Assembly (NCBI RefSeq): GCF_007750855.1
Contig: NZ_CP036291.1
Location: 1-64,000 of the forward strand
Length of the DNA stretch: 64,000 bases
Source of the DNA: Pirellulimonas nuda
GTDB lineage: Bacteria; Planctomycetota; Planctomycetia; Pirellulales; Lacipirellulaceae
Direction of reading: 5' to 3'
The position numbers and the translations under genes are program-made. Shown piece after piece: positions 47,489-56,791 of the stretch (position 1 is the first letter of the stretch; every line of letters begins with the position of its first letter). Below the pieces are notes generated by a model. That model did not search any database, was not told where the DNA came from, and worked only from the letters and a program-made list of their open reading frames with translations.

Positions 47489-48871
47489 ATGCGCACGAAG
47501 AACGCTCCGCCGACCCCGCTCCTTGCCCTGCTTGCGTGCCTGCTGCTGCCGGGCGTCGCGCTGGCCGCCCAGCCGGCGGGCGACGGCGACAAAGGGATGG
47601 AGCTCCAGCGGCCGGCCGGCAAGCTCGCGAACGACCCCGCGCGGGCCGAGGAGTTCATGGACTGGGGGCTGGGGATGTTCGTCCACTGGTCGCTCGACTC
47701 GCAGCTCGGATCGGTCATTAGCCACTCCATGGTGGGCGCCTCGGACGAGTACCTCGACCGCTTCGTCAACGAGCTCCCCAAGACCTTCAACCCCAAGCGG
47801 TACGACCCCGACTCCTGGATGGAGATCGCCAAGCTGGCCGGGGTGAAGTACATGGTGTTCACCACCAAGCACCACAGCGGCTTCTGCATGTGGGACACCA
47901 AGACCACCGACTTCGGCATCATGAACACCCCCTACGGCAAAGACGTGGTCCGCGACTACGTAGACGCCTGCCGGCGGCACGGCATCAAGGTGGGGTTCTA
48001 CTTCTCGCCGGAAGACTTCTGGTTCCTGCGCCACAGCGGCGAGGTGGTCCGCCGGGTGGGGGGGACGGGGCGCGAACGCAAAGCGCTGCTGGCCTACGAC
48101 AAGCAGCAGCTCGACGAGCTGTTTGGGGGTTACGGCGAGATCGACGTGGTGTTCTTCGACGGCGCCCAGAAGGAGGCGCTTGCGCAGTACATCCACAAGC
48201 TCCAGCCGCGGTGCCTGGTGACCCGCGGCGAGATGGAGACCCCCGAGCAGAAGCTCCCCGACGAGCCGCTGCCCGGCCCGTGGGAGTCGTGCTTCACGCT
48301 CGGCACGCAGTGGCAGTTCAAGCCGACGAACGAGGATTACAAGACCGGCGGCCAGCTCATCAAGATGCTGATCGAGACCCGCGCCAAGGGGGGCAACCTG
48401 CTGCTGAACGTCGGCCCGGAGCCCTCGGGCGTGATCCCCTTCGAGCAGGAGCGGGTGTTCCGCGAGCTGGCGTTGTGGATGTTCATCAATGACGAGTCCA
48501 TCACCGGTGTGCGCCCCTGCCCGGTCATCGGCGAGCAAGGGGGAGACATCTACTACACGCAGAGCAAGGACGGCAAGTCGGTGTACGCGTTCCTGAACGC
48601 GTTCACCGGCAAGAACGCTTGGAAGCGGGGGACGCGCAAAGAGGTGACGCTCAAGTCGCTGAGGGCGACGCCGGACACCCGCGTCTCGGTGCTGGGCCAG
48701 AGCAGCAAGGTGCTGGAGTACAAACCCGACGTCGACCCCGAGTCCCGCTACCGTCAAACCGACGCGGGGCTCGAGGTCTCCGTGATGCGCGCCCAGCGGA
48801 TCTACAACAACAGCGGCTGGCCGAACACGGTGGTGGTGAAGCTGGAGAACGTGGAGTTTGCGGGGGAGTAG
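47489..48871 (+). CDS. Secreted alpha-L-fucosidase, family GH29
   Basis: The 460-residue protein has a signal peptide (LLALLACLLLPGVALAAQ). The GH29 barrel pattern includes WGLGMFVHWSLDSQLG, MVFTTKHHSGFCMWDTKTTDF, and DACRRHGIKVGFYFSPEDFW. The nucleophile region IDVVFFDG puts the likely nucleophile at Asp224. GNLLLNVGPEPSGVI and a C-terminal beta domain follow. It removes alpha-L-fucose from glycans outside the cytoplasm. It is the first gene of the polysaccharide locus and has its own promoter. Confidence 0.9.
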   Translation: MRTKNAPPTPLLALLACLLLPGVALAAQPAGDGDKGMELQRPAGKLANDPARAEEFMDWGLGMFVHWSLDSQLGSVISHSMVGASDEYLDRFVNELPKTFNPKRYDPDSWMEIAKLAGVKYMVFTTKHHSGFCMWDTKTTDFGIMNTPYGKDVVRDYVDACRRHGIKVGFYFSPEDFWFLRHSGEVVRRVGGTGRERKALLAYDKQQLDELFGGYGEIDVVFFDGAQKEALAQYIHKLQPRCLVTRGEMETPEQKLPDEPLPGPWESCFTLGTQWQFKPTNEDYKTGGQLIKMLIETRAKGGNLLLNVGPEPSGVIPFEQERVFRELALWMFINDESITGVRPCPVIGEQGGDIYYTQSKDGKSVYAFLNAFTGKNAWKRGTRKEVTLKSLRATPDTRVSVLGQSSKVLEYKPDVDPESRYRQTDAGLEVSVMRAQRIYNNSGWPNTVVVKLENVEFAGE

Positions 48872-48932
48872 CGCTGCGGGCATTCATCCATTTGCACTTC
48901 GCACATGGATTTGGGCGTGGTAGGATTAAGAC

Positions 48933-49193
48933 ATGGCAACCGCGACACTCCTCGACAGAATCTTCGAACCGTTCGGCGAGGTGCTGACCCCCGAAACGGC
49001 GGCCCGGTTTGTTGCGATGCGGGCGGACGATGAGCTGCAGCGCCGCATCGATGAGCTTGCCGACAAGTGCACCGAGGGCCTGCTCACGGACGACGAGCGG
49101 GCCGAGTACGACGCCTACATCCAGGCGATCGACTTCATCAGCATCATGCAGTCGAAGGCGCGGCAGGTGCTGAAGCGCAAGGGTCAGTCGTAG
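48933..49193 (+). CDS. Small hypothetical protein, HNH-partner-like
   Basis: This 86-residue acidic helical protein (IFEPFGEVLTPETAARFVAM, ELQRRIDELADKCTEGLLTDDER, YDAYIQAIDFISIM) resembles small planctomycete proteins that I recall being encoded just before HNH endonuclease genes. No HNH gene follows, so it is an orphan here. The start at 48933 (MATATLLDR) fits. The function is unknown, perhaps an antitoxin or accessory to the missing partner. Confidence 0.65.
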   Translation: MATATLLDRIFEPFGEVLTPETAARFVAMRADDELQRRIDELADKCTEGLLTDDERAEYDAYIQAIDFISIMQSKARQVLKRKGQS

Positions 49194-49244
49194 GTAGGTG
49201 AAGCTGCTGGCGCTAGCGGACTACAAGAATAGGGGGGTGAAATC

Positions 49245-50312
49245 CTACCAAATGGCAATGTCGTCGGCAAATCCTTCGCGACTGACGGCTTGCAGTGTGA
49301 TGATTTTCTTCTCGCCTACGACGCCTGGCACTCTCGTATCTGCTACTCGCTGAAACAAGTATGCACATTGCCACTTTCCTCGTGACATACTTCTAGCATC
49401 TATCCCCCTTATGATTACCTGCTCTTTAAATAGCCACACTATCGCTGATTGGTCGTCCAGTATTTGTACTGTCTGCACCGGTACGGAAGAATTCGCAGCA
49501 TCCGGTGGGGGCGGCGGAGCCGGCGGGTACCAACGGATTATCGGATCACCGCTCACGGCCTTGAACACCTCGCCTTCTTTGGCGGCGGCGGCACTCTTCC
49601 GTCGCGCAATTAGCACGTTCTTCTGAGAAATATACTCGAAGGCAGCTACCATCGCCCGTGCCTCGGTTGCCGAGTACTTCCCGCCGTGATCGTTGATGTA
49701 CTTTTGGATCTGCGCCTTCTTCCTTGCTTGCTCATCGTCGCTTTCATCCACGAACTCTTGAATCTGCTCGGCATTGACGACGAATGAGCCGAACGAAGTA
49801 AACTCCCTCACCGGTTGCTTTTTTCGAGTTGGAAAGGGCTTCACTGCTGGCTTCACAGGGACAATTCTCTGGATACTGCATGCAGCTCGAGCTTCCTTCA
49901 ATCTCTCGGCAACCCGATCTTCCTCAGCGCCGTCCAAGCTTGGCAAGGCCTTTGAGTACATGGACGCCGCGAACCTCTTGGCAGTTCTTAATCGCATTCC
50001 CTTTAGTCCATCCGAATATTCCCACCATGCGTCGGCGGCCGAAACAAGGGCCGCAGGTTTGTCTCCATCGCTAGCAGCCGTGGCTAGCTTTCGCAGAATT
50101 GGATCGTTGCAGATCCGAAGTCGTGGAATCCCTGAGTTCCAGTCTGCGAGTGTTAGGCATTGAAACGTGCCAATGACGGTGTTGTTGGCAGGGCTATCCT
50201 TCCCTTGTTCACTCCGTCTCAGCGCATCGCGATAATCCTTCTCCTTCTCCAGTATGTCATCGGTATCTTCGGACAGAGAACGGGCTATGCGCAGTATGTT
50301 AGAGTCTCGCAT
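49245..50312 (-). CDS. C-terminal part of a stop-split planctomycete hypothetical gene
   Basis: 355 residues. The first ~110 (AWWEYSDGLKGMRLRTAKRFAASMYSKALPSLDG) resemble a planctomycete repeat domain of unknown function; the rest has a Pro-rich linker and a beta-rich end. It lies in the same frame as the upstream half, and a single TAA at 50325-50327 plus four codons separates them. It could still be expressed from the ATG at 50312, but no RBS is visible. The composition is more AT-rich than the surroundings, suggesting acquisition. The product is probably a truncated remnant. Confidence 0.6.
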   Translation of the reverse strand: MRDSNILRIARSLSEDTDDILEKEKDYRDALRRSEQGKDSPANNTVIGTFQCLTLADWNSGIPRLRICNDPILRKLATAASDGDKPAALVSAADAWWEYSDGLKGMRLRTAKRFAASMYSKALPSLDGAEEDRVAERLKEARAACSIQRIVPVKPAVKPFPTRKKQPVREFTSFGSFVVNAEQIQEFVDESDDEQARKKAQIQKYINDHGGKYSATEARAMVAAFEYISQKNVLIARRKSAAAAKEGEVFKAVSGDPIIRWYPPAPPPPPDAANSSVPVQTVQILDDQSAIVWLFKEQVIIRGIDARSMSRGKWQCAYLFQRVADTRVPGVVGEKKIITLQAVSREGFADDIAIW

Positions 50313-50324
50313 CGAGCTCCCCAG

Positions 50325-50858
50325 TTATTCCGCAAAGTTGCAAAGCGCCTTCGCGTCGGTTGTGAATCCTTCTGCAACTATGAATTCAACCAACGCCAGA
50401 GATTCATTTGCAAGAAGCCGGCGAGAGTCATGAGGAAGGGGTCTACGGATGCTTGCCCACTTCAGCAGGGTTTCAGTTCGAGCCTTGTGCTCCGAAATGG
50501 CAAATGCTGATGCTATCGACGTTGATATCTCAAGGGATAGTTCCACGTCTTCCGCCTGGATGGCAAGCTTCTCTGCAGCCCTCAGTAACACATATTGGTA
50601 GGCTACGTCGTCTGCAGATGCTTCAGCGCTTTCCACAAGACGAGACGCGAGCTTAGCACGGCCGGACTTGGAACTGGCTTCTGACATCTCGCGCTGGTAC
50701 AGAGCTGCGAGTTCTGCCCGCACGGGAGCGAGCACCTTCTCTACAGGAATGGGCTGTTTGGAATAGCCGATTGCCGCAAGTGCAATAATCGCGATAGAGC
50801 AGCAGGCCGTTGACGCGTCGCAAGGACGAAGTAGATGTCGCGTGTGCGGGCTGCACAT
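50325..50858 (-). CDS. N-terminal part of the stop-split hypothetical gene
   Basis: 177 residues with a probable signal or membrane segment (CCSIAIIALAAIGY) and a helical domain (VLAPVRAELAALYQREMSEA; KLASRLVESAEASADDVAYQYVLLRAAEKL). In homologous planctomycete proteins, as I recall them, this region continues into the domain encoded at 49245-50312. Translation ends at an in-frame TAA inside the domain, so this is most likely half of a pseudogene. Confidence 0.6.
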   Translation of the reverse strand: MCSPHTRHLLRPCDASTACCSIAIIALAAIGYSKQPIPVEKVLAPVRAELAALYQREMSEASSKSGRAKLASRLVESAEASADDVAYQYVLLRAAEKLAIQAEDVELSLEISTSIASAFAISEHKARTETLLKWASIRRPLPHDSRRLLANESLALVEFIVAEGFTTDAKALCNFAE

Positions 50859-50871
50859 GGTACCGCCTGTG

Positions 50872-51216
50872 CTAGAAACAAGAGTGGCTTTTGATGGCTA
50901 CGGAGTGCGCCGTATCCGTGATCGCCACCGGAGTGAGGGCATCAAATAGTTTCGGGTCGTCCGGGGTATAGTGCCTCCGTCGCCGGTCATAGCAATCTTC
51001 GCAAAGTTTGGTTTCCAGATCGACGTCCATGGTTGAGTACTCCCACCGTCCGGTTACCTTCAGTTCGTCGTTGAAGAGATGGGCGTTGCAGAAGTCACAA
51101 TGACTGGTCGACAGCTCTAGGGTTACCGAGAGTTCTTCTCCGCTCATTACCTCGCGCGGCATCCGCTCTTCCGCAGAGGGTTCGTCGCCGTAATCTTCGT
51201 GCCAATTCGGGGACAT
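50872..51216 (-). CDS. Small hypothetical protein with two CxxC knuckles
   Basis: The 114-residue protein contains HCDFCNAHL and LCEDCYDRRRRHY, two CxxC pairs that could bind one zinc. The N-terminus is acidic (WHEDYGDEPSAEERMP). A strong RBS (GGAGG, eight bases upstream) decides the start at 51216 over a longer reading. It is AT-richer than the chromosome average, like the adjacent split gene. The function is unknown. Confidence 0.6.
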   Translation of the reverse strand: MSPNWHEDYGDEPSAEERMPREVMSGEELSVTLELSTSHCDFCNAHLFNDELKVTGRWEYSTMDVDLETKLCEDCYDRRRRHYTPDDPKLFDALTPVAITDTAHSVAIKSHSCF

Positions 51217-51714
51217 GGTTGGATCCTCCGTGAAGTATGGGAATTTGCCCCGTGTCAATGGAGGCCTATTCTACGGATGGTCTTGTGCTATGTCGACGCT
51301 TGCGTAGAAATGCGAGTCGCCAAGTGACGCGGACCTTGCGGCCGCCGCATGCCCAACCGCCCGGCGCCCGGCCGCTGGGGCAAGGTGCTGGAGCACAGCC
51401 CCGACGCCGTACCCCGGTCGCGTTCCGGCAGGCCGATCCGGGGCCCGAGCTCTACGTCATGCGAGCACAGCGGGCCGAAGGCGGTCGTGATGAAGCTAGA
51501 GTGCGTACGCGCCGCGGCAGAGTAGCGTGCGGTCCGCTGGTGAGTAAACTAGACCTGCCCGGGTTCTGCCCCCGAATCTTTTCGTCACCTTACTCAAGCG
51601 ACTGGGCGTCGAGGCGGACAGCGTCGCCGTAGGCATCGGCCCGGTCTGGCGCGTTCCGCTCGTCAACACAAGACCCAGCGCGGGGACACGCACTCCACCG
51701 AGACACGCCGCAGC
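51217..51714. other. 498-bp spacer before the PQQ-propeller gene
   Basis: No gene is supported. A reading of about 60 codons from the ATG at 51350 (MPNRPAPGRWGKVLEHSP) has no recognisable family. GGAGG at 51225-51229 is the minus-strand RBS of the preceding gene. Promoter boxes for the 51715 gene were not found. Confidence 0.4.
51225..51229 (-). promoter_or_regulatory. RBS fixing the start of the zinc-knuckle gene
   Basis: GGAGG on the minus strand lies eight bases before the ATG at 51216, whereas the in-frame start at 51258 has none. Confidence 0.6.
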
Positions 51715-53310
51715 ATGAAACCGATCTACTTTGTCCTGTGTCTCTGTATCGGCTGCGTCTGCGGCCGGCAGTCGATCGCCCAGAACTGGCCCCAGGCCGC
51801 GGGGCCGCGGGGGGACTGGAGCACACGCGCCGAGGGGGAGGTCCCGACGCCGTTCAGCGTCGCCAGTGGCAAGAACGTGCTGTGGACGAAGCCGCTGGAA
51901 GAAAGCGGCCAGAGCGGCATCGCTGTTTGGGGGGACCGCGTCTTCCTGACGGTCTTGAAGCCCTTCGAGCCGGGGGAGGGGAGGCAGAAGAAGACTTCGG
52001 GCATCCGCGCGCTGGCGCTCGACGCCGCGACTGGTGAGACGCTCTGGGAGTACGACATCCAGAGCGGGGGCGAGTCGGTCTACATGTACGGGTTCAGCGA
52101 TCTTAGCTCTCCGTCCCCCGTGACGGACGGCAAGTTCGTGTGGTTCACCAATGCAGGGGGGAAGCTGGTCTGCCTCGACTGGCAGGGGGGGCTCGTCTGG
52201 GAGCGTAGCTGGCGTTCGGAGAACGAGGTGCTGAAGCCCAAGCACGCGTTCCCCTTCAACAAGCAGTTCGAGCCCTACCTGGTCGGCGACACGCTGGTGC
52301 ACGCCGAGCCCTACGACCGACGGGACGGCCGCAAAGAAGCAGGCTGGCACTACGTGGTCGGCCTCGACAAGAAGACGGGCGCCGAGAAGTGGATTTCCGA
52401 GGACGCGCTGACGCACTACAACACGCCGGGCTTCTCAAACCACGCGCTCGGCAAGCCGACGCTGCTGATCGGACGCGGGGGCTACCACAACGTGCCGGAA
52501 TCGCCCCCCGGCTACTCGATGATCGACCTGGCCAACGGCGAGCGGGTCTGGCGTACGGTGCTCGACGGCAAGGGGGACACCGCGTTGAGCAATGCCTGCT
52601 TCAACGACCGCTTTGCTGTGTGGATATCGGAGCACGAAAGCCGGCTGACGGTGCTGGACGCGCAGGACGGCGAGGTGCTGCGGACCATCGACCTGCGTGC
52701 GAACGTCGACCTGCGCGTCTACGACCCGCTGCTGGAGCGCTACGTGCTGCGGGAGGACTTCGATCTCACGTCGTTGCCGAAGTCGCGTATCCATCCCGCC
52801 TGGTACACGAACTACCTGGACGGGGACCACCTGTACTTCATGTGCTTCAACGACGACCTCAAGCAGCCGTTGATGAAGCGGTGGGGCGACCTGCTGCCGC
52901 TGCACTGCTTTGCGCGGGCGAATCTTGTCACGGGCAAGGTAGAGATCCTCGAGGTCCCCGTCCATCTTGATGATCGGGGAGAGCACCTGTGGAAGGAAGA
53001 ACTGAAGACCACCGGCCTCAATGCACGCGGGATCGACGTGATTAGCGACCAGCGGTCCAAACGCGACGGCTGGTGGTGGTGCTTCAACGGCAACCCGATC
53101 AAGGTGAACGACACGCTGTTGTTCACCACGATGATCGGCAACTGCTACGCGTTCCGGGCGGGCGCCGAGCGGTTCGATGAGGACGCGCTCATCAGCCTGA
53201 ACCCGCTGGGGCCGCGTGGCGAGAGCTGGTCGCTGAACACCCCGACGTTTGCCAACGGAAAGCTGTACCATCGAACGGCCACAGAGCTAATCTGTGTCGG
53301 TCGTGAGTGA
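51715..53310 (+). CDS. Secreted PQQ-like beta-propeller protein
   Basis: The 531-residue protein has an N-terminal signal segment (MKPIYFVLCLCIGCVCG). Repeated propeller blades include NVLWTKPLEESGQSGIAVWG, ALDAATGETLWEYDIQ, FTNAGGKLVCLDWQGGLVWER, GLDKKTGAEKW and IDLANGERVWRTVLD. This BamB/PQQ-propeller type is common in planctomycetes. It lacks obvious PQQ-dehydrogenase active-site residues, so it is more likely a binding or scaffold protein than an enzyme. It precedes the first sulfatase by 66 bp, consistent with one locus. Confidence 0.8.
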   Translation: MKPIYFVLCLCIGCVCGRQSIAQNWPQAAGPRGDWSTRAEGEVPTPFSVASGKNVLWTKPLEESGQSGIAVWGDRVFLTVLKPFEPGEGRQKKTSGIRALALDAATGETLWEYDIQSGGESVYMYGFSDLSSPSPVTDGKFVWFTNAGGKLVCLDWQGGLVWERSWRSENEVLKPKHAFPFNKQFEPYLVGDTLVHAEPYDRRDGRKEAGWHYVVGLDKKTGAEKWISEDALTHYNTPGFSNHALGKPTLLIGRGGYHNVPESPPGYSMIDLANGERVWRTVLDGKGDTALSNACFNDRFAVWISEHESRLTVLDAQDGEVLRTIDLRANVDLRVYDPLLERYVLREDFDLTSLPKSRIHPAWYTNYLDGDHLYFMCFNDDLKQPLMKRWGDLLPLHCFARANLVTGKVEILEVPVHLDDRGEHLWKEELKTTGLNARGIDVISDQRSKRDGWWWCFNGNPIKVNDTLLFTTMIGNCYAFRAGAERFDEDALISLNPLGPRGESWSLNTPTFANGKLYHRTATELICVGRE

Positions 53311-53376
53311 CCGCCACTTGAAGCGCGTCATCTCCGCCGGCGAATCCGCCCTCATCTACCGCAGAGCATCTAGACG

Positions 53377-55263
53377 ATGAATCGAGTTCTACTGACGTTC
53401 CCCACCGGTTGTGCGTTAGCGCTGACGCTCGTCGCCGCATTGGCGCCGGCGGCTCAGGCCGGGCGGCCCAACGTGCTGGTGGTCGTGCCCGACGACCTGA
53501 GCTACGACGACTACAGCCACTACAACCAGCGGCCCGATGCTCCGCGGACGCCGAACGTAGACCAGCTAGTGGACCAGAGCGTGCGGCTGACCGATTTCCA
53601 CGTCGCCACGACCTGTGCGCCGAGCCGGGCGCAGTTGATGACGGGCCGCCACAACAACGCCGCTGGCGTGTGGCACACCGTGATGGGCCGCTACTTCTTG
53701 GACGCCGACGAGGTGACGATGGCGGACGTCTTCAAGGCCAACGGCTACCGCACCGGCATCTTCGGAAAGTGGCACCTGGGCGAGAGCTACCCGTTCCGCG
53801 CCCAGGACCGGGGCTTTGAGCACGTGGTGATCCACCAAGGGGGGGGCATCGACCAGCAGCCCAGCTTCTGGGGGAGCCGCAACGACGCGCCCTGCAGGCT
53901 GCTGAAGAACGGCCGGCCGGTGGACTTGGCCCAAACCGACGCCGACTTCGCCACGGACTACTTCACCGCCGAGGCGATCGGGTTCATGCGGGGCTGCCAC
54001 GCCGCGGGCGAACCGTTCTTCGCCTACGTGCCGTACAACGTGGCGCACCTTCCGCACGACATGCCCCCCGGCGCGCGCCCCGGCGCCGACGCCCCCACGG
54101 CCACCATCGAGAACCTGGACGCAAACGTGGGGCGCCTGATGCGGTTCCTCGACACGGACGGGCTGGCGGACGACACGCTGGTGGTGTTCATCCTCGGCGA
54201 CAACGGCAGGGCCAACGCGCGGTTCCGCGGCGACAAGGCCACCGAGTACGAGGCGGGCCACCGTGTGCCGTGCCTGATCCGCTGGCCCGCGGGGGGCTAC
54301 GCGGGCGCGCCGGCGACCGCCCGCGACGTGACGCCACTGGTCAGCGCGATGGACCTGCTGCCGACGTTCATGGACGTGCTTTCGCTGCACGACGTGGCGG
54401 GGCGTTCGGCAGACGTTCCGCTAGAAGGCCGCAGCCTCAAGACGCTGCTGGACACCGACGACACGAACAACGCGCCGTTCTTCAACGACCGCGTGCTGGT
54501 GGCCGACAACCAGCGGCTAGACGACCTGGTGAAGTACAAGCAGGCCTGCGTGATGCAGGACCAGACCGACGCACAGGGGAACATCGCGCACAAATGGAGG
54601 TTGATGCGACCGGCCGCCGGGCAGCCTTGGGAGTTGTACGACGTGCAGGCGGACCCACGCCAAGAGAACGACCTGCTGGCCGAACAGAACAGCGGCCCGG
54701 CCGGCGCGGCGGCCGAACGCCTGCGGGCCGAGTACGAAGAGTGGTGGCGCGAGGCCAGCGCGCACGCGTCGGAGTACGGGCGCCCGATCGCGGGCTCGGC
54801 GGCCGAGCCGGAGGTCTGCCTCTACAGCCACGATTGGCACATGTCCCAGGGGTTGCCGCCGTGGAACCAGACCATGATCGCCGAAGGCCCCAACGCCAAC
54901 GGGTTCAACGCGGTGGCGTTCGCCCGGGGGGGCGACTACGCCTTCGACCTCCGGCGCTGGCCGCGCGAGATCGCGGACGAGACGACGGTGAGCTCTGCGT
55001 TGCGCGAGCCTATCCGCTCGGCGCGGGACAACACGTTGACGCGGGGCAAGGCGCTCCCGGTGCGCGCGGCGCGGATCCGCGTCTGGAACGGCGACAAGAC
55101 CTACGCCGACGAGCGGCAGGAGGTCGCGCCCGACTCGGACGGCGCCCTCTTCACGCTGCCCCTGCCGGCCGGGCCGGCAATGGTGCAAACGTGGTTCTAC
55201 GACGCCGACGGCAAGGAACTGTGCGGGGCGTACTACGACTACGTGCGTCTGGCCAAGCCGTAG
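53377..55263 (+). CDS. Secreted sulfatase, with C-terminal extension
   Basis: The 628-residue arylsulfatase-type enzyme has a signal peptide ending at AAQA. Metal-binding DD comes from VVVPDDLSYDD. The formylglycine site C80-APSR is in TTCAPSRAQLMTGR. FGKWHLGE, LGDNGRANARFRGDK and the C-terminal GHRVPCLIRWP region follow. About 170 residues after the core form an extra beta-rich domain. The sulfatase subfamily is unclear. It would remove sulfate from a polysaccharide after formylglycine maturation. It lies 66 bp after the PQQ gene. Confidence 0.9.
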   Translation: MNRVLLTFPTGCALALTLVAALAPAAQAGRPNVLVVVPDDLSYDDYSHYNQRPDAPRTPNVDQLVDQSVRLTDFHVATTCAPSRAQLMTGRHNNAAGVWHTVMGRYFLDADEVTMADVFKANGYRTGIFGKWHLGESYPFRAQDRGFEHVVIHQGGGIDQQPSFWGSRNDAPCRLLKNGRPVDLAQTDADFATDYFTAEAIGFMRGCHAAGEPFFAYVPYNVAHLPHDMPPGARPGADAPTATIENLDANVGRLMRFLDTDGLADDTLVVFILGDNGRANARFRGDKATEYEAGHRVPCLIRWPAGGYAGAPATARDVTPLVSAMDLLPTFMDVLSLHDVAGRSADVPLEGRSLKTLLDTDDTNNAPFFNDRVLVADNQRLDDLVKYKQACVMQDQTDAQGNIAHKWRLMRPAAGQPWELYDVQADPRQENDLLAEQNSGPAGAAAERLRAEYEEWWREASAHASEYGRPIAGSAAEPEVCLYSHDWHMSQGLPPWNQTMIAEGPNANGFNAVAFARGGDYAFDLRRWPREIADETTVSSALREPIRSARDNTLTRGKALPVRAARIRVWNGDKTYADERQEVAPDSDGALFTLPLPAGPAMVQTWFYDADGKELCGAYYDYVRLAKP

Positions 55264-55333
55264 CGCGCGCGGCGGGCAAGCCGCGTGTTGTGAGCGAGCA
55301 AAGTTACACGACTCATCCTTAGGAAAGTTCACC

Positions 55334-56782
55334 ATGAAACCAGCCGCACCCGGTGCGCAGCGATCGCTGCTCGTTCCCTTGAGCGGCGCCCGAGTGAAGG
55401 CGATCGCCCTGGCCGCACTGCTCGTCGCGCCGGCGGCCAAGCTGCACGCCGCGGACCCCCCCGCGGCCAAGCCCAAACCCAACATCGTGTTCATCTACGC
55501 AGACGACCTTGGCTGGGGCGACCTGTCGTGCCACGGCAACACCTGGCTAGAAACGCCGGTGCTCGACCGCTTGGCCAGCGAGGGGATCGATTTCCAGCAG
55601 TTCAACGTGCTTAGCCCCGTCTGTTCGCCCAGCCGCGTGGCGGCCATGACGGGGCGGTTTCCGGCCCGCTTCGGCATCAATCACGTGTTCGGCACGAAGC
55701 GGGGGCCGGAGATGCCCGACTGGCTCGACGGCAAAGCGCCCACCATCCCGCGCTACCTCAAAGCGGCGGGCTACCGGACGGGGCACTTCGGCAAGTGGCA
55801 CATGGGCAGCGGGACGCCGACGATGGCCGACTACGGGATCGACGAGTCGGCGGTGTACGGCGGGCCCGGGCCGAAGATCGACCGCAGCGGCGACGACATC
55901 CCCGATCAGGCGGTGCGGTTCATCGAAGCCAACAAGGACGGGCCCTTTTACTTGAACGTGTGGCTGCACGAGAGTCACCTGGCCCACACCCCGTCGGCCG
56001 AGTCGCTGAAGAAGTGGGAGCACCTAGACGCACGCCGGCAGGTGTACGCGGCCGTCATCACGGACTGCGACCGCAAGGTGGGGATGATCCTCGATGCGCT
56101 GCAGCGCTGCGGCGTCGAAGGCAACACCATTGTCGCGTTCTCCAGCGACAACGGCCCGGAGAACACCGGGGGCCCCAACCAGAAGGGAGAGCCGGGGAGC
56201 TGGCGCAGCTACTACAGCCTTGGCGAAACCGGCGGCCTGCGGGGCCGCAAACGCAGCCTCTACGAGGGCGGGGTGCGGACGCCGTTCATCGTACGCTGGC
56301 CGGGCCACACCCCGGCCGGGGTAGAGAACCAGGCGACGGTCCTCACGGCCGTCGACCTGCTGCCGACCTTCTGCGCCGCCGCCGGCGTCACGCCGCCGGC
56401 CGAGGCCGATGGGGACGGAGAGAACCTGTTGGAGGCCCTCGACGGCAAGCAGGTCGTCCGCACGCGGCCCCTCTTCTGGCGGTACCGATCGACCGATCTG
56501 GCGGTGCGCGACGGCGATTGGAAGCTGGTGACGACCCCAGACGGCGAGCAGTCCGAGCTGCACAACCTGAAGTCGGACCGCGCCGAGGAGGTCGCCAAGG
56601 ACCGATCGGACACGCACCCAGAGATCACGCAGCGGCTGACCAAGCTCGTGCTCGACTGGAACGCCACGCTGCCCACCAAGGCGGACCCTGCCTCCGTCAA
56701 CCCGGGCCGCGGCGCGGGCCGCAGGGCCAGGGCGCAGCGGGAAGCACAACAGCCAACCAACACCACCCTTCCAACCCGCTAG
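55334..56782 (+). CDS. Secreted sulfatase
   Basis: This 482-residue sulfatase has a long signal region (VKAIALAALLVAPAAKLHAA). The nucleophile site is C97-SPSR (VCSPSRVAAMTGR). Features: YADDLGWGDL, HFGKWHMGSGTP, FSSDNGPENTGG, GGVRTPFIVRWPG. An RBS-like AGGAAAG precedes the ATG by about seven bases. The extra C-terminal tail is basic and low-complexity. It acts outside the cytoplasm on sulfated sugars; the exact subfamily cannot be assigned by eye. Confidence 0.9.
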   Translation: MKPAAPGAQRSLLVPLSGARVKAIALAALLVAPAAKLHAADPPAAKPKPNIVFIYADDLGWGDLSCHGNTWLETPVLDRLASEGIDFQQFNVLSPVCSPSRVAAMTGRFPARFGINHVFGTKRGPEMPDWLDGKAPTIPRYLKAAGYRTGHFGKWHMGSGTPTMADYGIDESAVYGGPGPKIDRSGDDIPDQAVRFIEANKDGPFYLNVWLHESHLAHTPSAESLKKWEHLDARRQVYAAVITDCDRKVGMILDALQRCGVEGNTIVAFSSDNGPENTGGPNQKGEPGSWRSYYSLGETGGLRGRKRSLYEGGVRTPFIVRWPGHTPAGVENQATVLTAVDLLPTFCAAAGVTPPAEADGDGENLLEALDGKQVVRTRPLFWRYRSTDLAVRDGDWKLVTTPDGEQSELHNLKSDRAEEVAKDRSDTHPEITQRLTKLVLDWNATLPTKADPASVNPGRGAGRRARAQREAQQPTNTTLPTR

Positions 56783-56791
56783 AGCGATCCC

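Noticed and set aside
51350-51530. Short open reading before the PQQ-propeller gene
   Set aside because: No RBS, no family likeness and a composition like random GC-rich sequence.
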